Positions 8,840 to 17,687 of a DNA stretch of 64,000 nucleotides are shown piece by piece. The translations under genes and the position numbers were made by a program. Below the pieces are notes generated by a model that made no database searches, was not told where the DNA came from, and saw only the letters and a list, made by a program, of their open reading frames with translations. The stretch's first letter is position 1. Each line of letters begins with the position of its first letter. The stretch comes from Pseudomonas fluorescens (GTDB lineage Bacteria > Pseudomonadota > Gammaproteobacteria > Pseudomonadales > Pseudomonadaceae): NCBI RefSeq assembly GCF_001648775.1, contig NZ_LVEJ01000032.1, forward strand, positions 1-64,000, read 5' to 3'.

Positions 8840-9700
8840 TCAAAGCAGGCCAAGTTGCTCGGCGGCGGGTTCTCTGTATAGCTCAGGCAGCGATGGCAGG
8901 CCAGGCAAACGTTGCATCAGTTGTGCGTGAAAACGTTGCGCCAGTTTCGCCGCGAGGAGATTGTCGGCGGTGTGCAGAAAGATGTACGGCGTGCGGCCCT
9001 CTTCGATCCACTCGGCAATTTTCGCCACCCACGGCACCAGGAACGGGTCGTTGGCTTCCAACTCGGGATGGCCGATAAAGCGCACTTGCGGGAATTGGGT
9101 AAACGCCGCCGGGCGCGTTGGCACGCGGGGCTTTTTCGATTGCGCGTGGATCACCGAAGACTCGGTCGACAGGCAACTGAACAGTGCACGCGGGTCAAGG
9201 CAGATGCGCTCGACGCCACGGTCGAGCAGCAGGCGATTGAGCAGACGCTCGCTCTCGCCCTTGGCGAAGAACTGTTCATGGCGCACTTCCACTGCCAGCG
9301 GGCAATCCAGCGCATCAATGAACGCTGCCAGTTCCGGCAGTCGCTGCGGCGTGAAGCTCTTCGACAGTTGCAGCCAAAGCGGCGAGACGCGTTCACCGAG
9401 CGGCTTGAGTAATTGCAGGAAGGTCTCGGCGGCGCTCAGTTGCTCGCGCAGATCACCACTGTGGCTGATGTCGCCGGGGAATTTGGCGGTGAAGCGAAAG
9501 TGTTCGGGCATGACTTCGGCCCAACGCTGCACGGTGGCCGGCGACGGACTCGCGTAGAAGGTCGTGTTGCCTTCAACGGCGTTGAACACTTGGCAATAGA
9601 GACCGAGGAAATCGGAGGTTTTGGCATCTACCGGGTACAGATACTCGCGCCAGGCGTTTTCGCTCCAGGACGGGCAACCGAGGTAGTAAGGCAGATCCAT
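8840..9700 (-). CDS. DUF72 family protein
   Basis: The product is 286 residues, the usual DUF72 (YecE-like) length. The family start YYLGCPSWSENAWREYLYP is present, followed by FNAVEGNTTFYASPSPATVQRW and FRFTAKFPGDISH, which line the predicted barrel pocket. The biochemical role of the family is unknown. The start at ATG 9700 overlaps the upstream gene's stop (TGATG), which implies translational coupling; the longer frame to 9739 would lie inside that gene. Confidence 0.92.
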   Translation of the reverse strand: MDLPYYLGCPSWSENAWREYLYPVDAKTSDFLGLYCQVFNAVEGNTTFYASPSPATVQRWAEVMPEHFRFTAKFPGDISHSGDLREQLSAAETFLQLLKPLGERVSPLWLQLSKSFTPQRLPELAAFIDALDCPLAVEVRHEQFFAKGESERLLNRLLLDRGVERICLDPRALFSCLSTESSVIHAQSKKPRVPTRPAAFTQFPQVRFIGHPELEANDPFLVPWVAKIAEWIEEGRTPYIFLHTADNLLAAKLAQRFHAQLMQRLPGLPSLPELYREPAAEQLGLL

Positions 9701-10008
9701 CAGATGTACAGATCGAGGCCCAGCACGTCTGCATCCCAATCGACAAAACCGGCGGTGCTCAGGTAGCTGGCGAGGGCCATCGCTACACTTTTGCTCATGG
9801 CACGGTGGTAAATCATGTCTTGTTGGCGGGCGGGCAGATTGCTCAGGCGTTGTGCCGAGGCTTTGGCAGCGCGGGCGGCCAATTGCTCTTCAGTCGGGAA
9901 TTCCAGCTCGCCGTCGATATCGTCGACGGACTCATCCACAGTCACATTGCCTTTGCGAGGCTTGCGCTTGATGGGGTAGGACTGAGAGGAAAGGCCGTCT
10001 ATACGCAT
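9700..10008 (-). CDS. Conserved small protein of unknown function
   Basis: The product is 102 residues. It has a basic start (SYPIKRKPRKGN), an acidic middle (DESVDDIDGELEFPTEEQL), then helical segments including LPARQQDMIYHRAMSKSVAMALASYLS. There is no signal peptide or clear domain. It is the first gene of the four-gene operon and its stop overlaps the DUF72 start. I do not recognise a function. Confidence 0.75.
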   Translation of the reverse strand: MRIDGLSSQSYPIKRKPRKGNVTVDESVDDIDGELEFPTEEQLAARAAKASAQRLSNLPARQQDMIYHRAMSKSVAMALASYLSTAGFVDWDADVLGLDLYI

Positions 10009-10160
10009 AATTTCATGCTCGGTATCAATGATGGCAATTTAGCGGCACTTGACCGACTTAGCAAACCGCCGAGTGATAACTAGAACACATAAAGCGCAAA
10101 AGGTTTAAAGCCTGGGGTTAGAAACTGACGATTGGCCAATTTGGAGGAGACACAAAACCT

Positions 10161-10250
10161 GTGGGAGTGAGCTTGCTCACGAAGAGTCCAGCACATTCAA
10201 CATTGATATTGACTGGCCGGACGCCTTCGCGAGCAAGCTCGCTCCCACAG
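10161..10250. repeat. Inverted REP pair (one arm degenerate)
   Basis: The left arm (10161-10183) reads GTGGGAGTGAGCTTGCTCAC, with paired changes that keep the hairpin. The right arm (10226-10250) is canonical. It lies just downstream of tsaB. Confidence 0.85.
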
Positions 10251-10263
10251 GTTTTGTGGTGAA

Positions 10264-10938
10264 TCAGCGGGCTTTCGGGGTGGCGACTTTATCGCGCAGG
10301 TAAACCGGTTGCGCATCGTCCGCCGGGATCGACTCGCCGCGTTCCCAGGCGAAGCGCGCCAGTGTCAGCAGGTCTTCGGCATGGGGCAACATGCCGGCAT
10401 CCGAGCCGCTCAGATTGACGGCGATGCGCTCGGCATAACCCCAACCCGTGCCGGCACCGAACCACTCGCCACTGGCATCGGCCGGCAGCGCAACCACTTC
10501 CGGCGGCAATACCGCTTCGGCACCCACAAGGCGCATCTCCCCCGCCGTCTCGCGGTAGCAGCCCCAATACACCTCATCCATCCGCGCATCAATGGCCGCC
10601 GCGACCTGGCTCACACCGTGCTCACGCAACGCCCGCTGCGCCAGCACCGCAAGGTTAGACACCGGCAACACCGGACGCTCCAGCGCAAACGCCAGCCCCT
10701 GAACCACACCAATGGCGATCCGCACACCGGTAAACGCACCCGGCCCACGACCAAAGGCAATCGCATCGACGGCCTGCAACGTTGTGCCAGCGTCGGCCAG
10801 CAGTTGCTGGATCATCGGCAGCAGCTTCTGCGCGTGCAGGCGCGGGATCACCTCGTAATGGCTTGTGACCTTGCCGTCATGCAGCAAGGCAACAGAGCAA
10901 GCTTCAGTCGCGGTGTCCAGGGCCAGCAAGGTGCTCAT
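10264..10938 (-). CDS. tsaB: tRNA threonylcarbamoyladenosine biosynthesis protein TsaB
   Basis: TsaB is the scaffold partner of TsaD in making the t6A37 modification of ANN-decoding tRNAs. The 224-residue product starts MSTLLALDTATEACSVAL (ASKHA nucleotide-fold phosphate-1 region) and has the family signature FGRGPGAFTGVRIAIGVVQGLA at about residues 63-84. ATG 10938 is chosen; the frame extends to 10998 but adds non-homologous sequence. The next gene upstream is adk, an order I know from other pseudomonads. Confidence 0.95.
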   Translation of the reverse strand: MSTLLALDTATEACSVALLHDGKVTSHYEVIPRLHAQKLLPMIQQLLADAGTTLQAVDAIAFGRGPGAFTGVRIAIGVVQGLAFALERPVLPVSNLAVLAQRALREHGVSQVAAAIDARMDEVYWGCYRETAGEMRLVGAEAVLPPEVVALPADASGEWFGAGTGWGYAERIAVNLSGSDAGMLPHAEDLLTLARFAWERGESIPADDAQPVYLRDKVATPKAR

Positions 10939-10987
10939 CGATGTTTCCAAAACAGGGGTGGGAAAAAGTGCGTCAGTATAAACAACT

Positions 10988-11007
10988 ACGGCCCGCAAGC
11001 GGGCCGT
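10988..11007 (-). terminator. Hairpin downstream of adk
   Basis: ACGGCCCGC and GCGGGCCGT form a 9-bp stem with a 2-base loop. On the minus strand it is followed by AGTTGTTTATA, a weak T-rich tail. It lies 25 bp past the adk stop, so partial termination before tsaB is likely. Confidence 0.5.
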
Positions 11008-11031
11008 GGATGATGTAGCCGATCAGACTTT

Positions 11032-11682
11032 TCAGCTCAGCGCGGCCAGCACCTTGGCGGTGATCGCATCAACCGAACCTACGCCCGGGATGTGACTGTA
11101 CTTCGGCTTGCCGGCGTTTTTCGCGGACAGGCTCTGATAGAACTCCACCAGCGGCTTGGTCTGCGAATGGTAGACCGACAGGCGATGACGTACGGTTTCT
11201 TCGGTGTCGTCCTTGCGCTGTACCAGCTCTTCGCCGGTGATGTCGTCTTTACCAGCGATTTTCGGCGGGTTGTAGACGATGTGGTAAACGCGGCCGCTGG
11301 CTTCGTGAACACGACGGCCGGCGATGCGTTGAACGATTTCTTCGTCTTCAACAGCGATTTCAACCACGGCATCCAGCTCAACGCCGGCAGTGACCAGTGC
11401 TTCAGCCTGCGGAATGGTGCGCGGGAAACCGTCGAACAGGAAACCGTTGGCGCAGTCTGGCTGAGCGATACGATCCTGAACCAGTGCGATGATCAGGTCA
11501 TCCGACACCAGGCCGCCGGCATCCATGATGCTCTTGGCTTGAACGCCCAGTGGTGTGCCGGCCTTGACCGCAGCACGCAGCATGTCGCCGGTGGAGATTT
11601 GCGGAATGCCGAATTTCTCGGTGATGAACTTTGCCTGAGTACCTTTACCGGCCCCGGGAGCTCCCAGCAGAATGACGCGCAT
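11032..11682 (-). CDS. adk: Adenylate kinase
   Basis: It interconverts AMP + ATP with 2 ADP in the cytoplasm. The product is 216 residues. The P-loop GAPGAGKGTQ is at residues 7-16, the AMP-binding STGDMLR follows, then GFLFDGFPRT, and a long LID domain containing GRVYHIVYNPPK. The LID lacks the zinc-binding cysteines of Gram-positive forms. The start at ATG 11682 has GAGGAG just upstream; the longer frame to 11871 is rejected. The 290 bp between it and ppc contain no further gene; an AT-rich tract at 11698-11712 is a likely promoter zone. Confidence 0.97.
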   Translation of the reverse strand: MRVILLGAPGAGKGTQAKFITEKFGIPQISTGDMLRAAVKAGTPLGVQAKSIMDAGGLVSDDLIIALVQDRIAQPDCANGFLFDGFPRTIPQAEALVTAGVELDAVVEIAVEDEEIVQRIAGRRVHEASGRVYHIVYNPPKIAGKDDITGEELVQRKDDTEETVRHRLSVYHSQTKPLVEFYQSLSAKNAGKPKYSHIPGVGSVDAITAKVLAALS

Positions 11683-11972
11683 CGATGTGCTCCTCAATTT
11701 TTTATATAGAAAACAACAGGATTCGCCTCTTGGGGCCAATCTTAAAAATACGGGTCGTGGCCGCACAAACGGCCAAAGGCTGATCAAGATACACAGCAGG
11801 CTGCGCCCACACAAGACGCCAAAAGTCGGAGAAACCAACGCCCGCCGCGACCTTGCGACGCGGTAACCCAAGTCGCAACCCCATCATTAACTGTCGCCTG
11901 GCGGTACTTTCCGGCCGGTTGGTGCGCGACATCCACCCGTATTGGCGGATGCCTCGCGCCGCGCAGCAAACC

Positions 11973-14603
11973 TTAGCCGGTATTGCGCAAACCGGCAGCA
12001 ATCCCCGCCACAGACACCAGTAACGCCTGTTCCACCGGGCTGCCCTGTTCGACATTCTGCTGCCGCGAACGGGCCAACAGTTCGGCCTGCAATAGATGCA
12101 GCGGGTCGAGGTAGGTATTGCGCAAGCGGATAAATTCCAAGGTGTCGGGGCTATGTGCCAGCAGCTGCGACTGGCCAGTCAGGCCAAGCACCACCGCGCA
12201 CGCCTGCGACAATAGGTCGCGTAACTGCGCGCCCAACGGCAGCAAGTCTGGCTCGACCAGACGCTGATCGTAGGACAGCGCAATATCTGCGTCAGCCTTG
12301 GCCAGGACCATTTCCAGCATGTCGATGCGGGTGCGGAAGAACGGCCATTGCTCGCGCATCTGCCCGAGCAACTCGCCTTCGCCGCGCTCCAGCGCTTTGC
12401 TCAGCGCCGACTCCCAGCCGAGCCACGCCGGCAGCATCAGCCGCGTTTGCGTCCAGCCGAAGATCCACGGGATCGCCCGCAGACTTTCGATGCCGCCAGC
12501 ACGACGTTTGGCCGGGCGACTGCCAAGCGGCAAACGACCCAATTCCTGCTCCGGAGTGGACTGACGGAAGTACTCGACGAACTGCGGATTTTCCCGCACC
12601 ACCTGGCGATAAGCGCTGACACCGTCAGCCGCCAATTCGTCCATCAGATGGCGCCATTGCGGCGTTGGCGGTGGTGGCGGCAGCAACGTCGCTTCGAGCA
12701 CCGCCGCCAGATACAGATTGAGGTTTTGTTCGGCGATGTCCGGCAGGCCGAATTTGAATCGAATCATTTCGCCCTGCTCGGTGGTGCGGAATCGCCCCGC
12801 CACCGAACCTGGCGGCTGCGACAGAATCGCTGCGTGGGCCGGGCCACCGCCACGGCCTACGGTGCCGCCGCGACCGTGGAACAGCAGCAGTTCAACTTGT
12901 TGCTCACGGCAAATTTCCACCAGCCGTTCCTGCGCGCGATATTGTGCCCAGGCCGCCGCCGTGGTGCCGGCGTCCTTGGCCGAATCGGAGTAACCGATCA
13001 TCACTTCCTGCGGGCCTTGCAGCCGTGCGCGATAACCCGGCAGCAGCAACAGCCGCTCCATCACCGGCCCGGCGTTATCTAAGTCGGCGAGGGTTTCGAA
13101 CAGCGGCACCACACGCATCGGCCGCAGTACGCCGGACTCTTTGAGCAGCAGTTGCACGGCGAGTACATCGGAAGCGGCGCCAGCCATGGAGATTACGTAG
13201 GAACCAAGCGACGCACCCGGTGCGGCGGCGATTTCCTTGCAGGTGTTGAGTACTTCTGCGGTATCAGCAGAAGGCTTGAAGTGCGCCGGCAGCAATGGCC
13301 GGCGATTGCTCAATTCGCGGGTCAGGAAGCTGATGCGCTGCTCTTCGTCCCAATCCTCATAGCGGCCGAGGCCAAGGTAATCGGTGATTTCGGTCATCGC
13401 CGAGCTGTGCCGCGAAGAATCCTGACGCACATCGAGACGCACGAGGAACAGACCGAAGGTCACCGCGCGCCGCAGGCAATCGAGCAGCGGGCCGTCAGCA
13501 ATCACGCCCATGCCGCATTCGTGCAGCGAGTTGAAACACAGCTCCAGCGGATCGAGCAAATCGCGATTGTTGCTCAGCACATCAGGCGGCGCCGGGGTTG
13601 GTGCGGTCAGCGCGGCGTGTGCCCAGTTGCGCGTGGCACGCAAGCGTTCGCGCAGTTGTTTGAGCACCGCGCGATAGGGTTCGGCGCTGTCGCCGGCCTT
13701 GGCTTTGAGGGCATCACTGGCCTGCTGCATCGACAGTTCGGCGGCCAGATGATCGACATCGCGCAGGTACAAATCAGCGGCCATCCAGCGCGCCAGCAGC
13801 AACACTTCGCGGGTCACTGCGGCGGTGACGTTGGGGTTGCCATCGCGGTCGCCGCCCATCCACGAGGCGAAGCGAATCGGCGCCGCTTCCAATGGTAGAC
13901 GCAGGCCGGTCGCTTCAAACAAGGCCTTGTCGGCCTTGCGCATATGGTTGGGAATCGCCTGCCACAGCGAGTGCTCGATCACCGCAAAACCCCACTTGGC
14001 TTCGTCGACCGGCGTCGGTCGCGTGCGGCGGATTTCTTCGGTGTGCCAGGCTTCGGCGATCAGCCGTTGCAGGGTGTTTTGAATCTGTTCGCGTTCAGCA
14101 GTGGTCAGGTCGCGATGATCTTGCGCGGCAAGTTGCCCGGCGATCGCGTCGTACTTCTGGATCAGCGTGCGCCGCGCCACTTCGGTCGGGTGCGCGGTCA
14201 GCACCAGTTCGATTTCCAGGCGTGCCAATTGCCGGGCCAGCGACTCGGCGCTGTGACCTTCGTTGCGCAAACGGGCGAGCAATTCCGGCAGCACGCGGGA
14301 TTCGAATGGCGCCGGCTGCGACTCCTCGCGGCGGTGGATCAACTGATACTGCTCGGCGATGTTCGCCAGATTGAGAAACTGGTTGAACGCCCGCGCCACG
14401 GGGAGCAATTCGTCTTCGCTCAATTGATTGAGGCTGGCGCTCAGCTCAGCGTCCATCGAGCCACGGCGGTCGGCCTTGGCGCCTTTGCGAATCTGCTCGA
14501 TCTTGTCGAGGAACGCCTCGCCGTACTGGTCTCGAATCGTATTGCCCAACAGCTCTCCGAGCAGGTGAACGTCTTCGCGCAAGCGTGCATCAATATCGGT
14601 CAT
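11973..14603 (-). CDS. ppc: Phosphoenolpyruvate carboxylase
   Basis: It carboxylates PEP to oxaloacetate, refilling the TCA cycle. The 876-residue product has the catalytic-histidine motif ELVLTAHPTEVARRT at about residues 132-146, the conserved WMGGDRDGNPNVT, the second active-site signature MIGYSDSAKDAGTTAA, and the glycine-rich FHGRGGTVGRGGGP. It ends with RNTG, the conserved C-terminus that enters the allosteric site. ATG 14603 has GGGGAA 7 bp upstream, better than TTG 14609. Confidence 0.97.
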   Translation of the reverse strand: MTDIDARLREDVHLLGELLGNTIRDQYGEAFLDKIEQIRKGAKADRRGSMDAELSASLNQLSEDELLPVARAFNQFLNLANIAEQYQLIHRREESQPAPFESRVLPELLARLRNEGHSAESLARQLARLEIELVLTAHPTEVARRTLIQKYDAIAGQLAAQDHRDLTTAEREQIQNTLQRLIAEAWHTEEIRRTRPTPVDEAKWGFAVIEHSLWQAIPNHMRKADKALFEATGLRLPLEAAPIRFASWMGGDRDGNPNVTAAVTREVLLLARWMAADLYLRDVDHLAAELSMQQASDALKAKAGDSAEPYRAVLKQLRERLRATRNWAHAALTAPTPAPPDVLSNNRDLLDPLELCFNSLHECGMGVIADGPLLDCLRRAVTFGLFLVRLDVRQDSSRHSSAMTEITDYLGLGRYEDWDEEQRISFLTRELSNRRPLLPAHFKPSADTAEVLNTCKEIAAAPGASLGSYVISMAGAASDVLAVQLLLKESGVLRPMRVVPLFETLADLDNAGPVMERLLLLPGYRARLQGPQEVMIGYSDSAKDAGTTAAAWAQYRAQERLVEICREQQVELLLFHGRGGTVGRGGGPAHAAILSQPPGSVAGRFRTTEQGEMIRFKFGLPDIAEQNLNLYLAAVLEATLLPPPPPTPQWRHLMDELAADGVSAYRQVVRENPQFVEYFRQSTPEQELGRLPLGSRPAKRRAGGIESLRAIPWIFGWTQTRLMLPAWLGWESALSKALERGEGELLGQMREQWPFFRTRIDMLEMVLAKADADIALSYDQRLVEPDLLPLGAQLRDLLSQACAVVLGLTGQSQLLAHSPDTLEFIRLRNTYLDPLHLLQAELLARSRQQNVEQGSPVEQALLVSVAGIAAGLRNTG

Positions 14604-14816
14604 CAGCAATTCCCCAGCAGTAATCCGGACGGCTTAGAAACGAGTGCATGGGCTAGAGAGTGCCGCTCTACGACGCTTCTTACAAGCATCCGACCAAGGG
14701 ACGTTAAACCTTGAGGGCGAAAGCTAGTCTCAACAGTAAGCCGTACAACGGCTTGCCGCCGGCCCCGGCGGACACTCACCCAGACCTGCCATGAGCAGGT
14801 GCGAAATGAGGTCATC

Positions 14817-15161
14817 ATGAAAATTCGTGAACTCGCCCAGCATTGGGAAGAAAACGCCAAGGGTCGCCTGACCGACACTGGCTACACGATTCATCTGGAC
14901 GTTGAAGCCGCTGCGCGTCTGGCAGCGATTGCCGAGATGTACCCCAAACGCCATCCCGAAGAACTGCTCGGCGAACTGATCGGCGCGGCGCTTGAGGAGT
15001 TTGAAGCGAGCCTGCCGTATGTGAAGGGTTCGACGGTGGTAGCGACGGATGAGGAAGGTGATCCGCTGTACGAGGATGTCGGCCCTACGCCGCGTTTTCT
15101 GGCGTTGTCGAGAAGGCACTTGCATGACCTCTCGGCCGCTGCCGGCAAACAAAAACACTGA
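14817..15161 (+). CDS. Conserved Pseudomonas protein of unknown function (next to ppc)
   Basis: The product is 114 residues, soluble and largely helical. It starts MKIRELAQHWEENAKGRL and ends with a conserved-looking VATDEEGDPLYEDVGPTPRFLALSRRHL. A protein of this type lies beside ppc in P. aeruginosa too (PA3688 position). Some databases call such proteins pilin assembly proteins, but I see no support for that. ATG 14817 has GAGG six bases upstream and is preferred over GTG 14799. It is divergent from ppc over a 213-bp gap. Confidence 0.85.
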   Translation: MKIRELAQHWEENAKGRLTDTGYTIHLDVEAAARLAAIAEMYPKRHPEELLGELIGAALEEFEASLPYVKGSTVVATDEEGDPLYEDVGPTPRFLALSRRHLHDLSAAAGKQKH

Positions 15162-15180
15162 CACAACCTAGTCCAAAACT

Positions 15181-15269
15181 GTGGGAGCGAGCCTGCTCGC
15201 GAAAGCGCTATATCAGTCGACATTGATGGTGACTGGCATACCGCTTTCGCGAGCAGGCTCGCTCCCACA
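15181..15269. repeat. Inverted REP pair
   Basis: REP cores at 15181-15203 and 15246-15269 face each other downstream of the 114-residue protein gene. Confidence 0.9.
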
Positions 15270-15409
15270 TTGACTGCATTTCTGCCTCCAGATCGACGTT
15301 TTTCCAGTATTGAAAACGCCCGCGCGTACCACTCTCTGCCGCCAAAGTTCCCGCTTTAGAGCCTTGTCCATTCGGTCAAAAATTATTTTGGCGATAGGCC
15401 ATCTTTTCT

Positions 15410-15437
15410 GAACTTTTGAAAAATCACTCCGGTCGGA
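15410..15437 (+). promoter_or_regulatory. AlgU (sigma-22/RpoE-type) promoter of the lptF operon
   Basis: GAACTT at 15410-15415, a 17-base spacer and TCGGA at 15433-15437 match the AlgU consensus GAACTT-N16/17-TCTGA with one mismatch in the -10 element. Transcription would start near 15444, about 95 bases before the first lipoprotein ATG. The same operon in P. aeruginosa is known to be under AlgU control, which supports the call. Confidence 0.75.
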
Positions 15438-15539
15438 ACCTGTAACCACGCCTGGAACGAGCGTTTCAAAAACGCCTTTCACACGACGCTTTTCGGCTCC
15501 TCGACCAGGATGGATTCAGATGTTTTCAGGAGATGCCTA

Positions 15540-15944
15540 ATGGAGTTGAAGACCATGAAAAACCAAACCTCGTTTACCCACCTGCGCGGTCTGAAACTGG
15601 CGGCTCTGGCTATCGGTACCAGCTTCGTGCTGGCCGGTTGCGCCGGTAACCCACCGACCGAGCAATACGCCGTGACCCAGTCGGCTGTGAACAGCGCAGT
15701 CAGCGCCGGTGGTACCGAGTTCGCCGCGGTTGAGATGAAGCAAGCGCAGGACAAACTGAAACAAGCCGAAATCGCCATGCACGACAAGAAGTATGACGAG
15801 GCACGCACCCTGTCCGAGCAAGCCGAGTGGGACGCTCGTGTAGCCGAACGCAAGGCTCAGGCCGCGAAAGCCGAACAGGCTGTGAAGGATTCCCAGAAAG
15901 GTGTTCAGGAACTGCGTCAGGAAAGTCAGCGCACCGTGCAGTAA
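15540..15944 (+). CDS. DUF4398-type envelope lipoprotein
   Basis: The product is 134 residues. It has a lipoprotein signal ending VLAGC, then a short variable part and a charged coiled-coil-like helix rich in K, E, A and Q (about residues 55-130, e.g. EFAAVEMKQAQDKLKQAEIA). It is expected to be tethered in the envelope, probably the outer membrane. ATG 15540 has AGGAG seven bases upstream; ATG 15555, five codons later, also has GGAG and cannot be excluded. It is followed by lptF after 55 bp under the same AlgU-type promoter. Confidence 0.88.
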   Translation: MELKTMKNQTSFTHLRGLKLAALAIGTSFVLAGCAGNPPTEQYAVTQSAVNSAVSAGGTEFAAVEMKQAQDKLKQAEIAMHDKKYDEARTLSEQAEWDARVAERKAQAAKAEQAVKDSQKGVQELRQESQRTVQ

Positions 15945-15999
15945 GCGCGCATCCCGATCGCAAGGCTGAAACTTTTATCGATAGAAAGGACGAAAAATT

Positions 16000-16788
16000 A
16001 TGCGTAAGCAACTGATGATCCCAGCTCTTCTGGCCGCAAGCGTTGCCCTGGCTGCGTGCTCCACTCCACCTAACCCGAATCTGGAAAACGCGCGCACCAA
16101 CTACGCCGGTCTGCAAGCCAACCCGCAAGCCAGCAAAGTCGCGGCTCTGGAAACCAAAGACGCCAGCGATTACCTGGACAAGGCCGACAAGGCTTATCTG
16201 GACAAGCAAGACGCGGCCAAGGTTGACCAACTGGCATACCTGACCAACCAGCGCGTGGAAGTGGCCAAGCAGACCATCGCCCTGCGCACCGCTGAAAACA
16301 ACCTGAAAAACGCCGCTGCGCAACGTGCCCAGGCGCGTCTGGATGCCCGTGATCAGCAGATCAAACAGCTGCAGGACAGCCTGAACGCCAAGCAGACCGA
16401 TCGCGGTACGCTGGTGACTTTCGGTGACGTGCTGTTCGCCACCGACCGTGCCGACCTGAAATCCAGCGGTCTGGTGAACATCAACAAACTGGCGCAATTC
16501 CTTCAGGAAAACCCGGATCGCAAAGTGATCGTTGAGGGTTACACCGACAGCACCGGTTCTGCCAGCCACAACCAGTCGCTGTCCGAGCGTCGCGCCAACT
16601 CCGTGCGCACCGCACTGGTGAAAATGGGCGTTGATCCAGCGCGCATCGTCACCCAAGGCTATGGCAAGGAATACCCGGTTGCCGAGAACGGCAGTGTTTC
16701 CGGCCGTGCGATGAACCGTCGTGTGGAAGTGACCATTTCCAACGACAACCAGCCAGTGATGCCACGTTCGGCAGTCAGCTCGAACTAA
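16000..16788 (+). CDS. lptF: OmpA-family outer-membrane lipoprotein LptF
   Basis: The product is 262 residues. The lipobox LAAC is at about residues 17-20, then DUF4398-like helical sequence similar to the preceding protein, then a coiled coil ending near residue 135. A C-terminal OmpA-like peptidoglycan-binding domain follows (about 145-250) with VEGYTDSTGS, NQSLSERRANSV and GRAMNRRVEVTI. It should link the outer membrane to the cell wall. In P. aeruginosa LptF (PA3692) is AlgU-controlled and aids survival in harsh conditions. Its start has AAGGA upstream, and an intrinsic terminator follows the gene. Confidence 0.93.
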   Translation: MRKQLMIPALLAASVALAACSTPPNPNLENARTNYAGLQANPQASKVAALETKDASDYLDKADKAYLDKQDAAKVDQLAYLTNQRVEVAKQTIALRTAENNLKNAAAQRAQARLDARDQQIKQLQDSLNAKQTDRGTLVTFGDVLFATDRADLKSSGLVNINKLAQFLQENPDRKVIVEGYTDSTGSASHNQSLSERRANSVRTALVKMGVDPARIVTQGYGKEYPVAENGSVSGRAMNRRVEVTISNDNQPVMPRSAVSSN

Positions 16789-16805
16789 GCGCCCTGCTGT
16801 AACGC

Positions 16806-16842
16806 AAAAGCCCCGCCTGAGTGATCAGGCGGGGCTTTTTTG
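16806..16842 (+). terminator. Rho-independent terminator of the lptF operon
   Basis: AAAAGCCCCGCCTGA and TCAGGCGGGGCTTTTTT form a long G+C-rich stem with a short loop, followed by six T on the + strand, 17 bp after the lptF stop. Its 3' arm is reused in the tandem array that follows. Confidence 0.95.
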
Positions 16843-17345
16843 TGCTGGCTGACATCGCAGCCCCTCACCCCAGCCCTCTCCCGAGGGAGAGGGAGCCGCT
16901 TTGTAGTGCTTTCAGAATTTGTGTTCGACACGATGGATCAGGCGGGGCTTTTTTGTGCGGGCGAAATCGCAGCCCCTCACCCCAGCCCTCTCCCGAGGGA
17001 GAGGGAGTCGCTTTGTGGTGCTTTCAGAATTTGTGTTCGACACGATGGATCAGGCTGGGCTTTTTTGTGCGGGCGAAATCGCAGCCCCTCACCCCAGCCC
17101 TCTCCCGAGGGAGAGGGAGCCGATTTGTGGTGCTTTCAGAATTGTGTTCGACACGATGGATCAGGCGGGGCTTTTTTGTGCGGGCTGAAATCGCGGCCCC
17201 TCACCCCAGCCCTCTCCCAAGGGAGAGGGAGCCGATTTGTGGTGCTTTCAGAATTTGTATTCGACACGATGGATCAGGTCGGCGTAACTCGAAAGACACC
17301 TCGGTCAGTCCCCTCTCCCTCTGGGAGAGGGTTAGGGTGAGGGCT
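16823..17345. repeat. Tandem ~112-bp array grown from the terminator arm and a dispersed element
   Basis: Units begin with GATCAGG(C/T) at 16823, 16936, 17048, 17159 and 17272 (spacing 113, 112, 111, 113). Each full unit holds the terminator's 3' arm plus T-run, then CCCTCACCCCAGCCCTCTCCC with its complementary GGGAGAGGGAG, then a roughly 40-bp linker ending in ACACGATG. The last unit is partial and changes into AGACACCTCGGTCAG, then an inverted copy of the C-rich end (17308-17345). The region has no gene; open frames through it are repeat translations. Confidence 0.92.
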
Positions 17346-17357
17346 GGCCCTGCAGAA

Positions 17358-17687
17358 TCACTGTTCCAGCTTCTGCGGGGTCTCTTCACCCATGCAACGC
17401 ACCGCTTTCTTCTGCGCGTTGATCAGCACACCGGTCAAGCCTTTCTGCTCGGTATCAAATAACACCAGCACGCCATCGATGCACTGCGCCACCTGCGGCG
17501 CCGGGTCCAGCGAAACCTTGTAATCCTCACCCGGCACAGTCTTGAGCATGGTGAATTCGTTGAGCAGCAACGCATCCTCGGGTTTGGCGAAGTGCAGGTA
17601 GCCGTAGTACCACAGCGCCCCGACGGTGCCGAGGATGCTGCAGATACCGGTGATGATCAGCGGGATGGCGTTACGTTCTTCAGTCAT
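17358..17687 (-). CDS. Small membrane-anchored protein of unknown function
   Basis: The product is 109 residues with a single membrane helix at about residues 9-31 (IPLIITGICSILGTVGALWYY), then an outside domain with two cysteines (QCIDG and RCMGE) that could pair in the periplasm. Its ATG overlaps the stop of the upstream hydrolase gene by 4 bp (ATGA), so the two are coupled. I do not recognise a family. Confidence 0.8.
   Translation of the reverse strand: MTEERNAIPLIITGICSILGTVGALWYYGYLHFAKPEDALLLNEFTMLKTVPGEDYKVSLDPAPQVAQCIDGVLVLFDTEQKGLTGVLINAQKKAVRCMGEETPQKLEQ

Noticed and set aside
15213..15482. 89-codon minus-strand frame upstream of the DUF4398 gene
   Set aside because: It runs through a REP pair and the AlgU promoter; no ribosome site was seen.
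16821..17462. Open frames of up to 213 codons with repeated RGSRF/ALSRG-like peptides
   Set aside because: They are translations of the tandem array in several frames at once, with no ribosome site.
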